From contig CALAOB010000046.1 of assembly GCA_937927445.1 (NCBI GenBank), positions 1 to 6,435 on the forward strand: 6,435 nucleotides of DNA, read 5' to 3'. Source of the DNA: an uncultured Oribacterium sp. (GTDB lineage: Bacteria > Bacillota > Clostridia > Lachnospirales > Lachnospiraceae). Position 1 is the first letter of the stretch. Each line of letters opens with the position of its first letter. A program made the translations under genes and the position numbers. Below are positions 6,393 through 6,435 of the stretch, piece after piece. The notes below the pieces were generated by a model. That model saw only the letters and a program-made list of their open reading frames with translations, searched no databases and was not told the origin of the DNA.

Positions 6393-6435
6393 TCAGTTTT
6401 CAAGACAAAAATCTAAGATTTTTATAATGAACTGA
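6393..6435 (+). terminator. Long imperfect inverted repeat after the HD gene, possible terminator
   Basis: The outer arms TCAGTT (6393-6398) and AACTGA (6430-6435) are complementary. Next, CA 6401-6402 can pair with TG 6428-6429. The inner stem AAAAATC (6407-6413) pairs perfectly with GATTTTT (6417-6423) across a three-base loop. It starts 15 bases after the HD stop codon. The inner stem with its T run could be a weak or bidirectional terminator. The symmetric arms could instead be part of a small palindromic element cut by the window edge. Confidence 0.4.

Overview
The window looks like chromosome of a gut-type Firmicute (Clostridia-like). The grounds are a Gram-positive-style prepilin leader with a 13-residue basic peptide, a very large surface protein built from GLUG-type repeats, Shine-Dalgarno-led genes, and a bacterial group II intron end. 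This placement is inferred from protein style, not from a marker gene.

Layout, all on the + strand. Positions 1-52 are the last bases of a group II intron: the 3' strand of domain V, then domain VI with a bulged adenosine at 46. The rest of the intron lies outside the window. Positions 53-206 are a leader region with a terminator-like hairpin (68-100), a weak promoter candidate (109-136), and a 19-codon ORF (151-210) whose stop overlaps the next start. Positions 207-5561 encode one 1784-residue protein: a type IV prepilin N-terminus, a pilin-like head, two homologous GLUG/beta-solenoid modules (A, residues about 226-760; B, about 766-1615), and a C-terminal region of about 170 residues with no recognisable anchor. 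A 142-base spacer follows, with no clear terminator. Positions 5704-6378 encode a 224-residue soluble HD-domain protein, probably a metal-dependent phosphohydrolase. The last 43 bases form an imperfect inverted repeat that reaches the window edge.

The most notable point is the construction of the large gene. Modules A and B share the same series of landmarks, but B carries about nine more solenoid coils, three pairs of which form a 61-62-residue higher-order repeat. Base composition is also mosaic. The pilin part and the end of module A are GC-rich like the downstream HD gene, a stretch in the middle of A is AT-richer, and B is AT-rich throughout. The main shift falls close to the A/B boundary. 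This fits a chimeric or cassette-built adhesin-like protein fused to a pilin export and assembly signal.

No functional link between the pilin-like protein and the HD protein is visible beyond shared orientation. No pilus assembly genes (peptidase, ATPase, platform protein) lie in the window. I did not find a clearly new multi-gene system here. The candidate for novelty is the two-module giant pilin itself.
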